64,000 nucleotides of DNA, taken from positions 186,390 to 250,389 of the forward strand of contig JADQAV010000007.1 in the NCBI GenBank assembly GCA_019775845.1, given 5' to 3'. Below, piece by piece: positions 24,193 to 35,830 of this stretch. Position numbers and translations under genes: made by a program. The stretch's first letter is position 1. Every line of letters starts with the position of its first letter. Under the pieces are notes generated by a model, which saw only the letters and a program-made list of their open reading frames with translations, searched no databases and was not told the DNA's origin. This DNA comes from Myrmaecium sp. VS I D KN 1 (Eukaryota; Ascomycota; Dothideomycetes; Valsariales; Valsariaceae).

Positions 24193-26378
24193 GCTTGCCA
24201 TCCGCTCGCTTGCTGGCTGTCATCCTGATTATGACACCATGACTTATGACGCCTTTTCTCATCTATCACACTGTCTTCGAATACCGCAGCATTGTTACAC
24301 AGCGGGTTCCGGCACCGCACCATTTTACGGACCGCCATTGTCGATGCATACGTTTTTCGCAGAGTAAACTTACCAGCTTATACCCCCATTGAACGGGCGT
24401 TGCATTACATTCTTGCGGGTCATACTATTGTCGCATGGTAGACCTGAAGTTGTTTCCTTACTTTGATTTATTCCCATGTCTGGTATTTTCCCTAGGTCCT
24501 GGGGACGACCAGTGGCATTGTGTGACTGTCAGGGCATGGCTAGGGCCGGGAGTTAAAAGAATAGAGGGTTTTTCTTGGTTTTCTGATTATCAAGCGTTGA
24601 TGTGCGCCCGGATGAGGATTTTTGAATAGTCAAAATAGATACATTCATTTTTCATACTCTACTTAGCTCACTCATCTGCGACAGCGGCTTTGGCAGGTTG
24701 ACTGGAGTCATCAGAAGGAGCAGGTTTCGAATTGAGTACTGTCGTTGGCTCGTCAATCGCTGCCGTCACCGACATCGCACAGTTCCTCATTGGCCGCGTT
24801 CCGAGCGTCGACCGAAACGAAAAAAAACCATCGCCAGTGGCTTGGGGTAGAACGAACGAACACAAGGCCACCCCAGCCGCGCCGGGCACCCCTCCCCTTG
24901 CTCGCTTGTCGGAGCATAAGCGTCCGCACCGTTTAGTTACCTTAATATCAGGTAAGTACTGCCCAGGGCAGCGTACAGTTACCACTTGTCGTTTCGAAGC
25001 AGAAAGGCTCCAGCGCACCTTCATGCAGCAAATGTGACGGTTCGGGCTACGTCGTTGCGCCGAGTCCTCTCAACCTCGCCGGCACCATCCTCGAAGTGCC
25101 ACTCGGCATCTTGCTCCGTACGGGTAGAGAGAAGGCAATGGAAGGGGGGATGTGCCGCTGACGAGATCGGTCCTGTAGGAATCCTTGCCTCTGCCAGATC
25201 CTTCAGCTTTTATGGAGTTACCACATGCGGAGCAGCAATCGGCCTCCTCGAACCGAACGTCGGCCGATTGGGTGCCTGCACCCTTCATCCCACTGTGCCG
25301 GGTGTGCGGTCTCCACTCGTTTGACCAGGTCTGCCATGGAGCCTTGTTACAACGCTGGATATGACGTGTGTGTACTAGTGCGCGTGTGTGTGGCCCTTGC
25401 GTACATATATAGTACGGGGGTAGTACGGGGATTCCGATACCATACCGTATGCGCTTCTCAAAAATATGCATGGTACTAGGTACTAGTAGTAGTATCAGAG
25501 GGTCTCAAGAACGGACGCGGCACGATCTGAGATGAGACGAACGTGGTTTCCATGCGCGAAAGGGAACGTGCAAACGTGCGACATCAAAACACCGTCGCGT
25601 TTTGACTTCCCCGGTGTTTCGAGGACGTCGCCTGTAACCAGTACTCGTAACACAAGCAGGACAACCGAAGATCCGTGCAAACAACCAGAGCAAGGTTGAC
25701 AGTTGTGCGTGGCCGGAACATGACGCGGACTTTCGCTTGATGCTGTAATATAATGAAGTCTTCTCCGGGGTAATGATTGCAGAACATGACTAAGCTCAGG
25801 TATCAACTTAACCTTAAAACGTTACCTTGCCTCACCTGGCACCAACACAACTTCCATACAAACACACGCGCATGACGTCGCTTCCGCGCTTCTTCCCGCT
25901 CTTCCCGCCTTTCCGCCGAACTCCCCACGTTTTTCCCCGCCGTAGCTGAACAGGTCGGGAGGTGACAAGGGAGACCGACTCCTCAACGTTCATCCCCGAT
26001 CGGATTCGCGGGTGTAAATAACTGTCTATGTACGCATTTAATCACTGCGCCGCGTAAAACCGATTGGATTTCCCTGATGTTCAATTTCATGGCGACGGTT
26101 TCTCTTGAAGTTTGCAATTGCAGGCGTTGGTTATGAGATTGAGTCGCGTTGCATAAAGGACCTTTCGGAGTCCAAAAATTCTGCTGACAGAGCAATACAG
26201 GCTGGCTATATCTATTAAGCATATATTTGTAGAAACATTCAACCAGCAATTGTGTTTGCATACATCGGTTTTAATTGGGCGAATATGGTGTTCAAAATGA
26301 TCAAGCTGACCACCTCTGTCTCCAGTCGCATCTTGCTCACATACTCCGTACTCATAGCTGGTCATTAGCAAGTCTCAC
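24193..26378. other. 2.2-kb spacer with a possible small unannotated gene near 25 kb
   Basis: Between the 3' ends of the copper-fist gene and the Rec114 candidate. A plus-strand frame at 24979-25161 looks coding and is listed separately. On the minus strand the open frame 25024-24668 ends in an acidic, Ser/Ala-rich tail, so the direction of any gene here is unsettled. A GT-rich run lies at about 25365-25395 and TAC/ACTAGT words at 25468-25496. I see nothing recognisable in 25500-26378. Confidence 0.45.
24979..25161 (+). CDS. Candidate terminal exon of a small protein with a CxxCxGxG motif
   Basis: A 60-codon plus-strand frame follows a plausible acceptor (gtacag, ending 24978) and closes with TGA at 25159-25161. 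It reads LVVSKQKGSSAPSCSKCDGS and continues GYVVAPSPLNLAGTILEVPL. The CSKCDGSG element fits the CxxCxGxG zinc-binding repeat seen in DnaJ proteins and in small zinc-knuckle proteins. Third positions are mostly C or G, like the neighbouring genes. No upstream exon or ATG could be assigned, and the opposite strand also has an open frame (25024-24668), so this may be wrong. I do not recognise the family and assign no function. Confidence 0.3.
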   Translation, partial: LPLVVSKQKGSSAPSCSKCDGSGYVVAPSPLNLAGTILEVPLGILLRTGREKAMEGGMCR

Positions 26379-28253
26379 TCACATGCCCAAGGCAATACGT
26401 CTCCAGCACCCAGCCACATCATTAACTAAAGTCAAGAAATCATCATCATCGAGGTGCTGCATCATCCAGTCGTTGAGGATCGTCTTCCGTTCCTCAAAGG
26501 TTTGTGTAGCATATTTACTTAGATTAGCTGCCTCTATTTCCCTGCTAGTTGCTTCCATACGGTCGACCACTCTTTGAAGCGCTCTCTGATCACCTTCGGC
26601 GAGGCCCGACCTTGAAGAAATGTCTTCGGCGGGATTGGGCAATATCGTACTAGACGAGCTGTTGGCTCTATCGGACCCCGGCAATTCGCTTTGGAGTGCA
26701 CACGACATACCCGTGCTTGGGCGAAGGTGCTGTGGCAGCGACGGCAGCGGATCGAGATCTTCCGTATGAGCGAAAGAGGCAGTTTCCGCATTGACTGACG
26801 GCTGCGGATGTCGAGTACAACCGGTCTCCATGTATGATGGATGTTCTTCCTGAGCACGCTGACACACCTGGCTTTCTGCTTGGGAATAGCCAACCGGAAC
26901 GCTGGTGAATCCATTTCTCGAGGCGGAAAGTTGAGTAGTGGATGTGGTAGGGGAACGGGAACCGTCACCCTTTCCAACCAGTGAATGCCCATTGCCCGTG
27001 GATGCGGATGGTCTGCGGAACGGAAGATGACGTCTGGGAGGAATCATTTGAATCAGCGTATCTGGAAACTGTGATGGTGGTGCAGTTGAGGGCCGTTGAT
27101 CTGACGAAGCCACAAGTTTGCTTGACGCATGCATATTACTCAGTTGTTTATCAGACCTATGCGGTGGGCAGGTCAAGTCATCTCCAGGATGCCTTGATCC
27201 AGATCGAGGTATTTTTGGAGGAAGCATATCGGTAGTATCTGATCGTTGTAGCCGAGGGGCGGAAGAAGTGCTTTGCATATAGGCTATGCTGGTACTCGGT
27301 CGGCGGTCACACGAAAGACCACGTATAGAACCTCCGCAGCCTTTCATATGGTTTAGGCTTTGGCTGTTATCTTGGAAAGCATGAGCGCGACAAAGCACAT
27401 CATCTCCGTCAACATTCTGAGCGCTGGTGAATGCATTGAGAGAAGCCTCTCTCTGCGGTTGCGAGTGCGATACTTGGGTGCCGGTGAAGCTTTGATTGTG
27501 GAGCGAAGAAAGTCGTTGAGCTTCCGACATATGGACTGGACGTATGGACGGAAAGGTAACTGAGTCGGTTAAGGATTGCAGAGAGGACGGCGGACACGAA
27601 GGCCCTGACTCGACATGCCCAGTCGGACCAGCAGTCTTCGTAGGCGGTTCACTGCATGTGATTCTGCAACCTGTTCTTTCAAGGAATGCATGCACCTTCG
27701 CAAAATCTGTCTCCGAAACAAATTTAAATTGGAGCCGTCGGATCTGCTCATTTCATGAGGGTACAGACAAAAAGTAATGACCAGTCAACCTTACCTTACC
27801 ATCCGGCAGATTATATCTGATAGCAAGCAGTGGACATCGAACAAGGATGGACATAGGAAGTTGTTCGTCACGGAGCTCGACATTGTGTTGGAGGACTTGA
27901 CTGATTAGCTGTGCAGTTTCCTTGGCTTTTGCTTCAATATCCATAGATTCCTAGATAACCGGTTGAACGATGTTAGATGTAAAGCAACGGTGGAAAGGCG
28001 CAAGCAGAACTTGACCTCTTAAGCCTACCAGTACACGGTTATCTTGAACCACTTGCAAGATCTTCAGCTCATCCTTCGCGCCTGTATATGGCTTTGCCCC
28101 AAGTTGACCAATAGTTAGTGAGAGGCCTTGGGTGCTATGCCGCCAGGAGAATCTCGCAACGTGCGGTGCATCAGTAGCCCAAGAGAATTTGAGCAGCGGA
28201 ACGTTGATGGCACAAGGGATCTGAGAGTTGCTAGTAGTGGACCACGGATACAT
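26379..28253 (-). CDS. REC114: Probable meiotic recombination protein Rec114 (Rec7) family
   Basis: Three exons: 28253-28029, 27950-27795 and 27743-26379 (581 aa). The N-terminal ~150 residues form a compact conserved-looking region (VPLLKFSWATDAP, SWRHSTQGLSLTIGQ, DNRVLESM, LLAIRYNLPDGK, RRLQFKFVSETDFAKVHAFL). Its shape suits the PH-like domain of Rec114. The middle ~330 residues are disordered and Ser/Pro-rich. The last ~65 residues are predicted helical and end DDDFLTLVNDVAGCW then RRIALGM, resembling the C-terminal part of Rec114 that binds Mei4. Rec114 with Mei4 and Mer2 supports Spo11 double-strand breaks in meiosis. The family is poorly conserved and I identify it from architecture and short motifs only. 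The ATG at 28253 is the first in a consistent frame. At 27744-27794 the acceptor could also lie three bases upstream. It is divergent from RSC9. Confidence 0.55.
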
Positions 28254-28613
28254 CTTTGAAATGCCGTGCTGTGCTCCACAGTCGAGAAATCGTACGGATC
28301 TCGCAGGTGTCGAGGTCGTTTCGTGAAGTCGTACTCCGGAGCCATGTCTTTCCGAGATGAGCGTAACAAAACGCGCATCCCCTAACCCGATAAGGATTCA
28401 AAACATGGCGCGCTCGAGGCGGACCAAGTGTGGGCGAGCGCATTGCGATGCGATCTTGACCACAACTTTGAACACGCGCGCGCCGACAACTATACGACAA
28501 GACTTTTGCATAGGCTGGTTCCACCACTTGGGTACTCATTGAGTGAGCAGTCCAGTTGTCCCTCAAAGTGCGCGCGACGAGTTCTGGCTGGGCAATCCAG
28601 CGGCTCGCCCAGC
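28254..28613. other. Shared 360-bp promoter between REC114 candidate and RSC9
   Basis: The two start codons are only 360 bp apart on opposite strands. No third gene is visible. Confidence 0.6.
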
Positions 28614-31600
28614 ATGGCACCCCTCCGCCAACGAGAGCCTTCCATCGAACGTACGCCCGAGTACGAGGAATTCATGGAGAAACTTGCGGCGTACCATGAA
28701 GCAAGAGGGTGGGAGACACAGCCTACGACCGTATGACATTTGGGCGTTAATCATAGAGCAGGACAACGCTGGAACGCGAACCGAAGGCCGGGCCAAGACA
28801 TCTTGATCTTTTTAAGCTCTACAAGAGGGTGACGGCAGAGGGTGGTTATGACTGGGTTTCCAATACCAAGGAAAACAAGCTTGCCTGGAGGAGAATCGCG
28901 CAAGACTTTTTGCCGGGGAATGCAAATGTAACCACTCTGGCATTCATTGTTAAGAGTGCTTACTACAAGAATCTGGCGTATGCAAGCACCTGCCCAACGA
29001 CGATGCGCATGCTAAGACCCTTTCTTCCTGCAGCGCATACGAGATAACACATTTCCACAAGCGCGAACCGCCTCCCAAAGAGATCCTCGAAGACGTCTCT
29101 GCCAAAGGCGGCGATCTGTTGAATCGTACGCTGGAGAATTTCCATCGGCCAACAGGCCGAGAAACCGAGAACACCGTGAACGGTCGCGACAGGGATAGTG
29201 ACGAATCGGACGAGGAACATAAAACACCAAAAGAGGCCAAGATGGACGTAGACGAGCCTGAAAGTACCGGGAGGGTTACCAGAGGTAAGTGCCGTTGTGA
29301 ACAACTGCCATCGTATTATGCCGGAAGGCAATTGTGCTTTCTTTCTGCTTCCTTTGTAGCACGCGTTCTTCCTATACTTTACATACCGCTTATGAGCTTT
29401 ATCCGCATGCAATAGACAGCGTCCTTGGCGGATTCTAGACGCTTGTCCGATTGTCTACCATTCACTGATCCTTTGTTACTATCAGCTCTGCGTCATGCGC
29501 CTCCGCAACGCGTCCTCTTTCAACCCGACACGTCGTCGAGCAGACAGACCCGACAGTCTGCCAACACTGCTCCAGGGAGTGTTGCTTCACCCACCCCCGG
29601 AGCCAGCGCTGCGCCTTCACAGACGAATGGCACATACAGTTCAACGACGGCTTCTATGACGTTGACGAATTACGAACCCCGCGTACAACCCCCTTCTAAC
29701 GTAAAGCCTGTTCTGACACCCAGCAATGCGCCTGACCACTTCCGAAATCTGCGCCTGAAACAGCTTGCCTCAAGCCAAGCTGGTCGCAATGTTCAGCAGT
29801 ACAAAGGCATGATGTTACCAGGGAGTAAGTCCATCCATCTACCTTGTGGCAATGTCGTGTCTAATGAAGCGTTAGCTGGATTCTCGGGCCCTAATATATA
29901 TATCCGCGCATTGTTGGCGCTGCAATCCGACCTCGTTGAAGAACAGCAGTATGCACTCCATCATCTTGTCAAGATTTCCCATGAAAGGGGCGACAAGTAC
30001 CGGTTTGATGGCTTTCCCGGTCTTGCCGAGACGTTGATCCACAGAGCACTCGACATCGGTTCGTTATTTTATGACGTCAAATGGGAAATTTCGTATGAAG
30101 ATGAACCATCCACGGAAGTGAACGTGCTCAGTGGTCTGTATGGGACAGCAGACCTGATTGAACGGATAAAAACTCTTCCCCTCCTAGATATCACGGACAC
30201 TATTGAAACCCAAGAGTTTTCTCGCGCATTGAACAGGGCGAACGAAGCAGCTCTTGTTCTCCGTAACATGGTGATGATGGACGAGAATGCGCAATACGCC
30301 TCTAGGATACCGTCAATCCGCGATTTTATCGTGGTTGTCCTCAATCTCCCTCAACACCCCGCCGTGGTCGAGATTCGACATTACGCTTTTGAGATTGCAG
30401 AGCAACTCACCAAATACTGGACGCTGGATTCCAACGATCCGCTCTACAGGTCTCTCTTGGCCAACATAGATTCCGCGGATAGGGGGACCATAATCAACTC
30501 ACTGAGGGCTATATCCCGCATTTCTATGAACCTCGAGACAAAGAATCGGTTAGACCAGGTCCCTCCAAGCACCCTGCAGAAGATTTGTGACTGGCTGCTG
30601 GTAGAGGATGAAGATCTCCGAAACGCATGCTTGGATTTCCTCTACCAATACACTGCAGTCACCGAAAACGTCGATTTCCTCCTCAAAAGCGTTGATACTG
30701 AAGCGCTTGTCGAACAACTTGTTCGACTGCTCCTTTACAACGCCAACTTCGAGCAGCGCAAAGAACGCAACGGCCCCGCCGCTGTCCCTGCCAGCTCCAT
30801 TGGCGAGGATGCCCCTAGGCTTTCTGCTGCCATCATCGAGCAGCTGGCAGGGTTGGACGAACCGATGCGTAGCGCGCAATGGTAGGTCTACTGACCCTGT
30901 TTGAATAATTCATGCTAACATGTGCTTAGGCTGCGCACCTGCTACGAGGAGGATCCTACGCATGAAGTCACCCAGATTGCCTTATGGCAAGCCTACAATC
31001 AAGCATTCAACCCCATTCTTGCCAGTCAAACGAATCTCAAGCCCCTCATGGCCGCCAAGGACTTCATTACGAATGTCACAACCACGTTTCCCACCGCTGT
31101 CGCCCAAGTCATGACCACAAGCACCAAGCAACAGCGATACTACATTCGCGGCATCAAGCCACGGATTGTGCCAGTAGACCCTAGCCGAGGCCGCCCGTAT
31201 ATGCGTTGTCAGTGGCGTGAGGGCGCAGATGTTGGAGAAGACTCAGATACTGAGTGTGGGGAATTCTCCTTCACACCTCAGCAGGTATGGGAACATATTC
31301 TCCTCACACATCTACAGATACCTCGGGACCCGGAGACTGGGAAGTGGCTGCTTGAATCCAAACCTGATGTAGGAATGCTGAATGGTGACGAGACTGCACA
31401 AGAGAGGAGATACACATGCCAATGGGCTGGCTGCCGTCATTTCGACTCGTCCAATGGCAGTCCTGATCCGTTCGTCGTCGGCATGCATATCAAAACACAT
31501 CTGCCTGACACCAGCGCTAAGAGCTCACTGAGAGCCAAGCATAACCGGTTGGTTGGTCAGTTCGATGAGGAGAATCTAACCAGAACCGCGCTGGGTGCCC

Positions 31601-31929
31601 TTAATGTTCCGCCGCTGCGATGGTTCAATACGGCGACCGATGAACGAAGTGATGCCGCTGGTTTGCCGCTCGCAAGTGTGCTTGTGCTCAGGAATCTGGC
31701 ACGGCAGATGGGCAAGCTCGACTACCCCTCTGAAGAGCGTCGAGGATGCCCCTTTACGGCTGATGGTGTCGACGGTGACGGGTCTGAGGAAGATCAAGGC
31801 GCTGGTGGATGGGTAGAACACATCTTTGCGCCTGTCAAGGACCAGCTCTTCTTCGTCCTGGCGCATAATGCCAGCTTGAAGTCGTATCTGGTGACACTAC
31901 TGAACGAGATAAGTAATGGTGGTGGGTAA
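28614..31929 (+). CDS. RSC9: RSC chromatin-remodelling complex subunit Rsc9 (ARID protein)
   Basis: Six exons: 28614-28708, 28762-28977, 29034-29284, 29486-29824, 29876-30881 and 30930-31929 (968 aa). The ARID/BRIGHT domain occupies about residues 15-115 (RTPEYEEFMEKLAAYHEARG, LDLFKLYKRVTAEGGYDWV, AWRRIAQDFLP, AYYKNLAAYE). A long helical, armadillo-like middle follows from about residue 310. Near the C terminus are two degenerate C2H2-type fingers, one around RCQWREG with H-x4-H, the other CQWAGC with MHIKTH. This is the arrangement of Rsc9 and animal ARID2. RSC slides and ejects nucleosomes at promoters. The 51-bp intron 29825-29875 keeps frame and has a gtaagt donor, so it can be mistaken for coding sequence. 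Intron 3 (29285-29485) is the longest. Confidence 0.9.
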
Positions 31930-32344
31930 CGGCAACCTCATTCAGGTGATTCTTCTTAGATGTGTATTTTACTCTCATATGGTTTTATCCAGGCCCATGG
32001 GCCTAGGCTGTCATTGGCTTGGTTTCAAAGCAGGAGTTTTAGCGGGGGTTCGAGGCTGGACATGGGCTCGGAAGGACACCCAAAAGGCTTCTTTTCTTGC
32101 ACTACTACATGTATCCAACCCTGCCACTTTCTTGTAATCATTTACACAAAGAGGCCATTCTTGAGGTAGTGAACTGCGGCACTAGAGTTCAGAGTAATCT
32201 TCTAGGTTCATAGACTATTGATTTTTCTATTTTACATCAAAGCGTATAGCACGCTACCCTCGTGACTATTTAATGATACACGTCGAATAAGGGATTGGAT
32301 AGGTGGATGATCCCCAAGTATGAGAAGCTTCAATAGTAACGAGC
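31930..32344. other. Convergent spacer between RSC9 and COQ5
   Basis: A 415-bp spacer between two stop codons. It holds only the two 3' UTRs, with AT-richer DNA around 32140-32290. No gene is seen. Confidence 0.55.
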
Positions 32345-33368
32345 TCAACCCTTTAACGGCTTCACGCCCTTGTGGATCGCGGCAATTCCACCCGTCAAAT
32401 TTTCCCATCCTTGACCGGGGATCAAGAACCCCGCGGCGGCGATCATGTCCCTGAACTCCTCTTGCGTGGGGAACTTCTCGATACTCTCCACCAGGTACTG
32501 GTAGCTGTCCCGATCTCCAGCGACAAGCTGGCCAATCAACGGGATCATTCCGAAGCTCCATTGCTTGTACACGGTATTGAACAGCTGGTTGTCCACTTTG
32601 CTGAACTCCATGCACGCGAACACACCGCCGGGCTTCAACACCCTGTACGCCTCCTCCAGCGCCTTTTGCTTGTTGGTAAAGTTGCGGATGCCGAAGACGA
32701 CCGTGTAGAGATCGACGCTCGCGTCCGGCACGAAGTCGAGCTTCTCGGCGTTCGCCTCGACGAACTTCAACCTAGGCGACCGCGCATACGGCGTCTGGGC
32801 GGCCCGCTTCTTGCCTTCCGCGAGCATGTCCGGGTTGATGTCCGCGACGGTGACCCGGGTGTTCACGTCGTTGTTGATGTGGCTCGCGTGGTCCAGCAGG
32901 CGGAACGCGATGTCCCCGGTGCCGCCGGCGATGTCGAGGATCTCCCAGCCGTCCTTGGCGGAGTCGCGGGAGACCAGCGGGTTGGAGCCGGGATTCAGGT
33001 TGCGCACGAAATGGTCCTTCCACAGGCGGTGGATTCCGAGGGACATGAAGTCATTCATGGTGTCGTACGACGATGCAACGGACGAGAAGACGCCGGCGAC
33101 TGTCCGAACCCGGGATACCGCGTTAGCAATGCTCTCCCAGCAGCCACGGCGGCAGGCTGTTTCGCGGAGGGTGAAAGTAGGTACCTTTGGATTCCTTGAC
33201 CCATTCCGGCACCGTCTCGAAGCCGAAATGGGTTGTCTTGTCCGCATCTTGCCGTTGAGGGCGGCGGCCGGAGCACGAGAGGCACCGGTAGGGCTGCCTC
33301 GGCGACGCTACCAGTCGTGCAGCTCTCAGCGTTCGCGCGAAGGAGCGGGGGGCCGGGTTGAGGTTCAT
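32345..33368 (-). CDS. COQ5: 2-hexaprenyl-6-methoxy-1,4-benzoquinol C-methyltransferase, Coq5
   Basis: Two exons, 33368-33185 and 33099-32345 (312 aa). This SAM-dependent enzyme performs the only C-methylation in ubiquinone synthesis, inside mitochondria, as part of the CoQ synthome. The N terminus (MNLNPAPRSFARTLRAARLV) is arginine-rich without acidic residues, fitting a presequence. UbiE/Coq5 family signatures are visible: YDTMNDFMSLGIHRLWK, SAM motif I ILDIAGGTGDIAFRLL, VADINPDMLAEGKKRA, VVFGIRNFTN, RVLKPGGVFACMEFSK and the C-terminal YQYLVESIEKFPTQEEF. The length is normal for the family. The GC-rich second exon leaves long open frames on the opposite strand, which are shadows. Confidence 0.97.
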
Positions 33369-33674
33369 GCCTGTCTGTCTGAGGCCGTCGAGGTCGCTGG
33401 GGCGGTGCTAAAGGTGTGCCAAGTTCGATGTGACCCGGTTGGATGGCCGGTTGGATGGCGAGGAGATTATCGCACGTTTGCGCCTCAGGTGCCTTTTGGT
33501 GCCTCAGGTATCAAGATGTTCAGCAGTGCCCCATCGGCCACCGCCGGCTGAGAACCGATAGTAGCCGACCGTTAGCCGCGCTAGATTACCCCGGATTTAC
33601 TTCCCCGCACTCGTCATATGTTAAGTATATGTAGGTGGTATCAAGTCCCTCACCTCGTTCCACGGTGCAACACC
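33369..33674. other. Shared promoter of COQ5 and BCKDH E1 alpha
   Basis: A 306-bp spacer between divergent genes for two mitochondrial proteins. I see no further gene. Confidence 0.55.
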
Positions 33675-35214
33675 ATGTCCTTAGCACGCCTTGTGCCAGC
33701 CACAGCGAGGCGCTCAATTGCAGCTGGCCCTTTCATTCCCAAGACTTGGCGCAGATGGAGCTCAATATCCCAACGACCGGGTTCGGACAGCGTCCATTTT
33801 CCCGGTGCTGTAAACAGCAAGTTCACATCGACGTTGGAGTTCGAGCAGCCTTCGACGCGAAAACCCATGCCAACGTACCGTATACTGGACCAGGATGGCG
33901 TCGTGGTTGACAAAGACCGTGCGCCGATCGATGTGGAGGACGAGGAGGCCTTGAAGATGTACAGGGACATGCTGACGGGTTGGTACTGTGGAGAGGCCTC
34001 CCGCATGCCAGATATATCCGCTGACTGTGGCCCTGTGATGATGAAGTGAGCATACTAGACCTCATCATGTATGATGCTCAGCGCCAGGGCAGACTTAGTT
34101 TCTACATGGTACGCTGAGGCGTTGGAACTACGATTTGGTATGAGGCTAATACCATTTACAGGTTTCCGCCGGCGAAGAGGGCATAGCCGTCGGTTCGGCA
34201 GCTGCCCTTCGGCCATCTGATGTCATTTTCGCTCAGTATAGAGAGACGGGCGTGTTCCAATACCGCGGGTTCACCCTGGACGATTTCATGAACCAGCTGT
34301 TTGCGAACCGCAAAGACAACGGGCTGGGACGGAACATGCCTGTGCACTACGGCAGCCAGGATCTGAACATAGTGAGCCTGATACTTGGCCAGCCAGAGCA
34401 CATCTGGTTGCCATTGACTGCTAATGATGCCCCTTAGCACACAATCTCTTCTCCTCTAGCCACCCAGATTCCGCAAGCCACCGGCGCGGCGTACGGCCTC
34501 AAACTGCAGCACATGCAGAACCCTACAGAAGAAGCGCACGTGGTGGCGTGCTTTTTTGGCGAAGGTGCGGCGAGTGAGGGCGATTTCCATGCGGCCCTTA
34601 ATATCGCCGCGACACGCTCTTGCCCGGTCATCTTCATCTGTCGCAATAACGGGTATGCGATCTCGACGCCCACGCTGGAGCAATATCGCGGCGATGGTAT
34701 CGCGAGTCGAGGTGTAGGTTACGGCATCGACACGATCCGTGTGGATGGCAACGATATCTTTGCCGTGAGAGAAGTGACCAAAGAGGCGAGGCGGATGGCG
34801 CTTGAAAGTGGTGGCAGACCCATCCTGATCGAGGCCATGTCTTACCGGGTCTCGCACCACAGCACGTCCGACGACAGCTTCGCCTACCGGGCCAAGGTAG
34901 AAGTTGAAGATTGGAAGAGGCGAGATAATCCCATCACTCGACTCCGGAAATGGCTGGAGAGCAACGGGCTGTGGGACGATGCGAAGGAGAAAGCAGCAAG
35001 AGACCAAATCAAGAAGGACATCCTCGCGGCCGTGGGGCGGGCAGAGAAGGAAAAGAAACCGGCGCTGCGGAATCTTTTTGACGGCGTGTACGAAGAGGTC
35101 ACGGAAGAGGCGGCGGCCCAGATGGAAGAGCTCGATAGGATTATCAGGACGTATCCGGAGGAGTACGATCTCGAAGGGTTTGAAGGAGGGCTGAAAGGGT
35201 TGCTGAGAAAGTGA
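33675..35214 (+). CDS. BCKDHA: Branched-chain 2-oxoacid dehydrogenase E1 subunit alpha
   Basis: Four exons: 33675-33978, 34047-34108, 34162-34371 and 34438-35214 (450 aa). The 62-nt second exon was placed from homology: it supplies VSILDLIMYDAQRQGRLSFY. E1 alpha decarboxylates the ketoacids of valine, leucine and isoleucine with thiamine diphosphate in the mitochondrial matrix. Visible elements are an Arg-rich presequence (first ~35 residues), SAGEEGIAVGSAAAL, FAQYRETGV, the thiamine-binding GEGAASEGDFHAALN followed by CRNNGYAIST, and the phosphorylation loop YRVSHHSTSDDS with the regulatory serine. The GEG form, instead of the GDG of pyruvate dehydrogenase, is normal for this enzyme. The product acts with an E1 beta encoded elsewhere. 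Valine catabolism shares its ketoacid with the panB substrate, but the genes are 27 kb apart. Confidence 0.97.
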
Positions 35215-35830
35215 GGGTGTGCGGAAATACGCTCAGGCGGTTCAACAGAGGGCGGCTTTCTTTTTCTAGAACTTCTGCTTGGTCTGTGATAGAGGTTCTG
35301 GTCATTTGGCAACATACTTCATGCTTGTGCATGCATTAGTGTCTGGCAAGTCCGTCCGTAAGCATCTGACGTGCGCGTAAAAATCTCATATCATTCGTAT
35401 CCATATTTCTATTTGACTGGACATGAAATTAGGGCAGATTTTAACCTGTCTTGCAATACATGGATATCGTGAGTCGAGCGGAAACAGAGCAAAAGCCTTC
35501 CGAGTCACTGCAAAGAGCGTGAGCTTTTTCAAATTGCCACAACGTCGGAAAGACTTACATCCGACGGCAATTAAGACAACGGAAGCCACCCGGGACTGCG
35601 ACTGTCCCCCTGCGAAGGATAGAGGAAAAGAAAAGAAGAACTAAAGCATAATCAGAAAGAATCGGTTTCAGCGACCGCTAACCGGTCTCCAAAGCCGGAC
35701 GACTCCAAACCAACAGAATATAACCACAGCCCTAGCCCCAGCCCTAACCTGAGCACATGCCTATCGTTGAGGCATCATGGCATCACCTCGAGAAAAGTCA
35801 TTTCTCGTCCCCATAGCCTCCGCGTTATCT
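35215..35830. other. Convergent spacer between BCKDHA and BYE1
   Basis: About 600 bp between two stop codons. It contains CCCTAGCC/CTAACC-like words at about 35728-35752 but no gene. Confidence 0.5.

Noticed and set aside
32372-33199. 275-codon open frame on the plus strand
   Set aside because: It is antisense to the second exon of COQ5 and arises from its GC-rich codons; it has no domain.
34555-34570. GEG instead of GDG in the thiamine-binding motif of E1 alpha
   Set aside because: This is the normal form in branched-chain E1 alpha, including the animal enzyme, so it is not a lost residue.
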